From: an uncultured Porphyromonadaceae bacterium
GTDB lineage: Bacteria; Bacteroidota; Bacteroidia; Bacteroidales; Muribaculaceae
Direction of reading: 5' to 3'
NCBI GenBank assembly: GCA_947176545.1
Contig: CAMWRB010000014.1
Span: 1 to 15,067, forward strand
DNA length: 15,067 nt
The notes beneath the pieces were generated by a model. It made no database searches. It was not told where the DNA came from and was given only the letters and a program-made list of their open reading frames with translations. Position 1 is the stretch's first letter. The number at the start of each line of letters is the position of its first letter. The position numbers were made by a program, and so were the translations under genes. Shown here one piece after another: positions 14,570 through 15,067 of this stretch.

Positions 14570-15067
14570 TTACATTTCAGCGATACTTTGTGCGAGTGTA
14601 TTCATCTGCAGACAGAGTTCACGGGTTAAGGTTGTACCGCTCGGTTCTCCTAACGATATGATAAGCAGCCTCCCGGATGTGCACAGGTCGAAATCCCGGC
14701 TTGCCGGCTTGAAACGCTCACCAAAGCTTTCGTGCGTTATCAGGATGATTTTTGCCCCGAGAGCTTCCGCCTCAGCTCTAATCCCTTTCTCATCCCTGCT
14801 GATGAACGGGGATACAAGAACCGTACCCTTAGCCGCGGCATTCAACCAGCCGTATCTCTTGCGGGCTTTCTCTTCGTCAGAAAATCTGCGACTGATTTTC
14901 ACAGCCTCCTTATCCGGATTTCTCAGCAGGAACAGATTGCCGTAGGCTTCATATTCCCCGTCACCGATTTTGAGCCGCCTTATTCTCCGGAAGAATTGAG
15001 GGAACTGGCGCTGCATGGCAAGACGATGCGGATTTTCCCTTATATAACGGAAAAGACCGTCCAGACT
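14570..15067 (-). CDS. C-terminal part of a REP-associated-transposase-like protein with Rossmann-type domain, 5' end outside window
   Basis: The frame is open to the right edge, giving 165 residues; an internal ATG at 15016 is unlikely to be the start. The first residues (GLFRYIRENPHRLA, followed by FFRRI) resemble the end of Y1-type transposase domains of the REP-associated (RAYT) family, where YIxxNPxRxGL is typical. A second domain begins near KGTVLVSPFISRDEKGI, with EAEALGAKIILITHESFGERFKP and GRLLIISLG. This pattern recalls a DprA/SLOG-like nucleotide-binding fold. If so, the protein couples a single-strand DNA transposase-type domain to a Rossmann domain. The assignment is by eye, and the catalytic HUH and Tyr motifs would lie outside the window. 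The kinase gene follows 30 bases after the stop, perhaps on the same transcript. Confidence 0.75.
   Translation of the reverse strand, partial: SLDGLFRYIRENPHRLAMQRQFPQFFRRIRRLKIGDGEYEAYGNLFLLRNPDKEAVKISRRFSDEEKARKRYGWLNAAAKGTVLVSPFISRDEKGIRAEAEALGAKIILITHESFGERFKPASRDFDLCTSGRLLIISLGEPSGTTLTRELCLQMNTLAQSIAEM

Overview
The window looks like chromosomal DNA of a gut-type member of the Bacteroidales, and the gene set resembles Muribaculaceae more than Bacteroides proper. The reasons are a PorW/SprE-type lipoprotein, a BspA-like leucine-rich repeat surface protein, the paired ubiquitin-like/PRK nucleoside kinase, promoters of the Bacteroidota type (TTG, 19 nt, TAnnTTTG) and weak Shine-Dalgarno sequences. 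The exact family is inferred. Every gene I can support lies on the minus strand, so the window is best read from right to left.

Right end (15067 to 12600): the 3' part of a gene for a REP-associated-transposase-like protein with a C-terminal Rossmann-type domain is cut by the window edge. Thirty bases after it comes a membrane-anchored Hanks-type Ser/Thr kinase with an 11-residue tandem repeat at its N-terminus. The kinase overlaps by 31 bases a 196-residue protein with a Bacteroidota-specific helical N-terminal domain. These last two are probably translationally coupled and may work together.

Middle (12599 to 12066): this is the only long non-coding stretch and the most unusual part of the window. 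It holds an 8+8 inverted repeat, a clear Bacteroidota promoter, a small 5' hairpin and a rod-shaped RNA of about 250 nt (12373 to 12121). The RNA is built from about 80 base pairs in eleven consecutive helices, is capped by a GNRA-type tetraloop, and ends in a U-run. All eight wobble pairs I found fit an RNA read from the minus strand. It may be a stand-alone structural RNA (6S-like architecture) or a long leader of the gene that follows.

Then come a small protein of unknown function (12065 to 11571) and a large secreted leucine-rich repeat protein (11553 to 8944), closed by a terminator. The LRR gene carries near-identical 69-bp and 207-bp internal repeats.

Left half (8800 to 1): a promoter starts a housekeeping block of nucleoside kinase, mgtE (7-base gap) and mutS (55-base gap), closed by a terminator at 3020-2998. 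The last gene encodes the PorW/SprE-like lipoprotein. It runs off the left edge in a low-complexity tail of Ser-Glu triplets whose DNA words resemble those of the kinase N-terminal repeat at the other end of the window.
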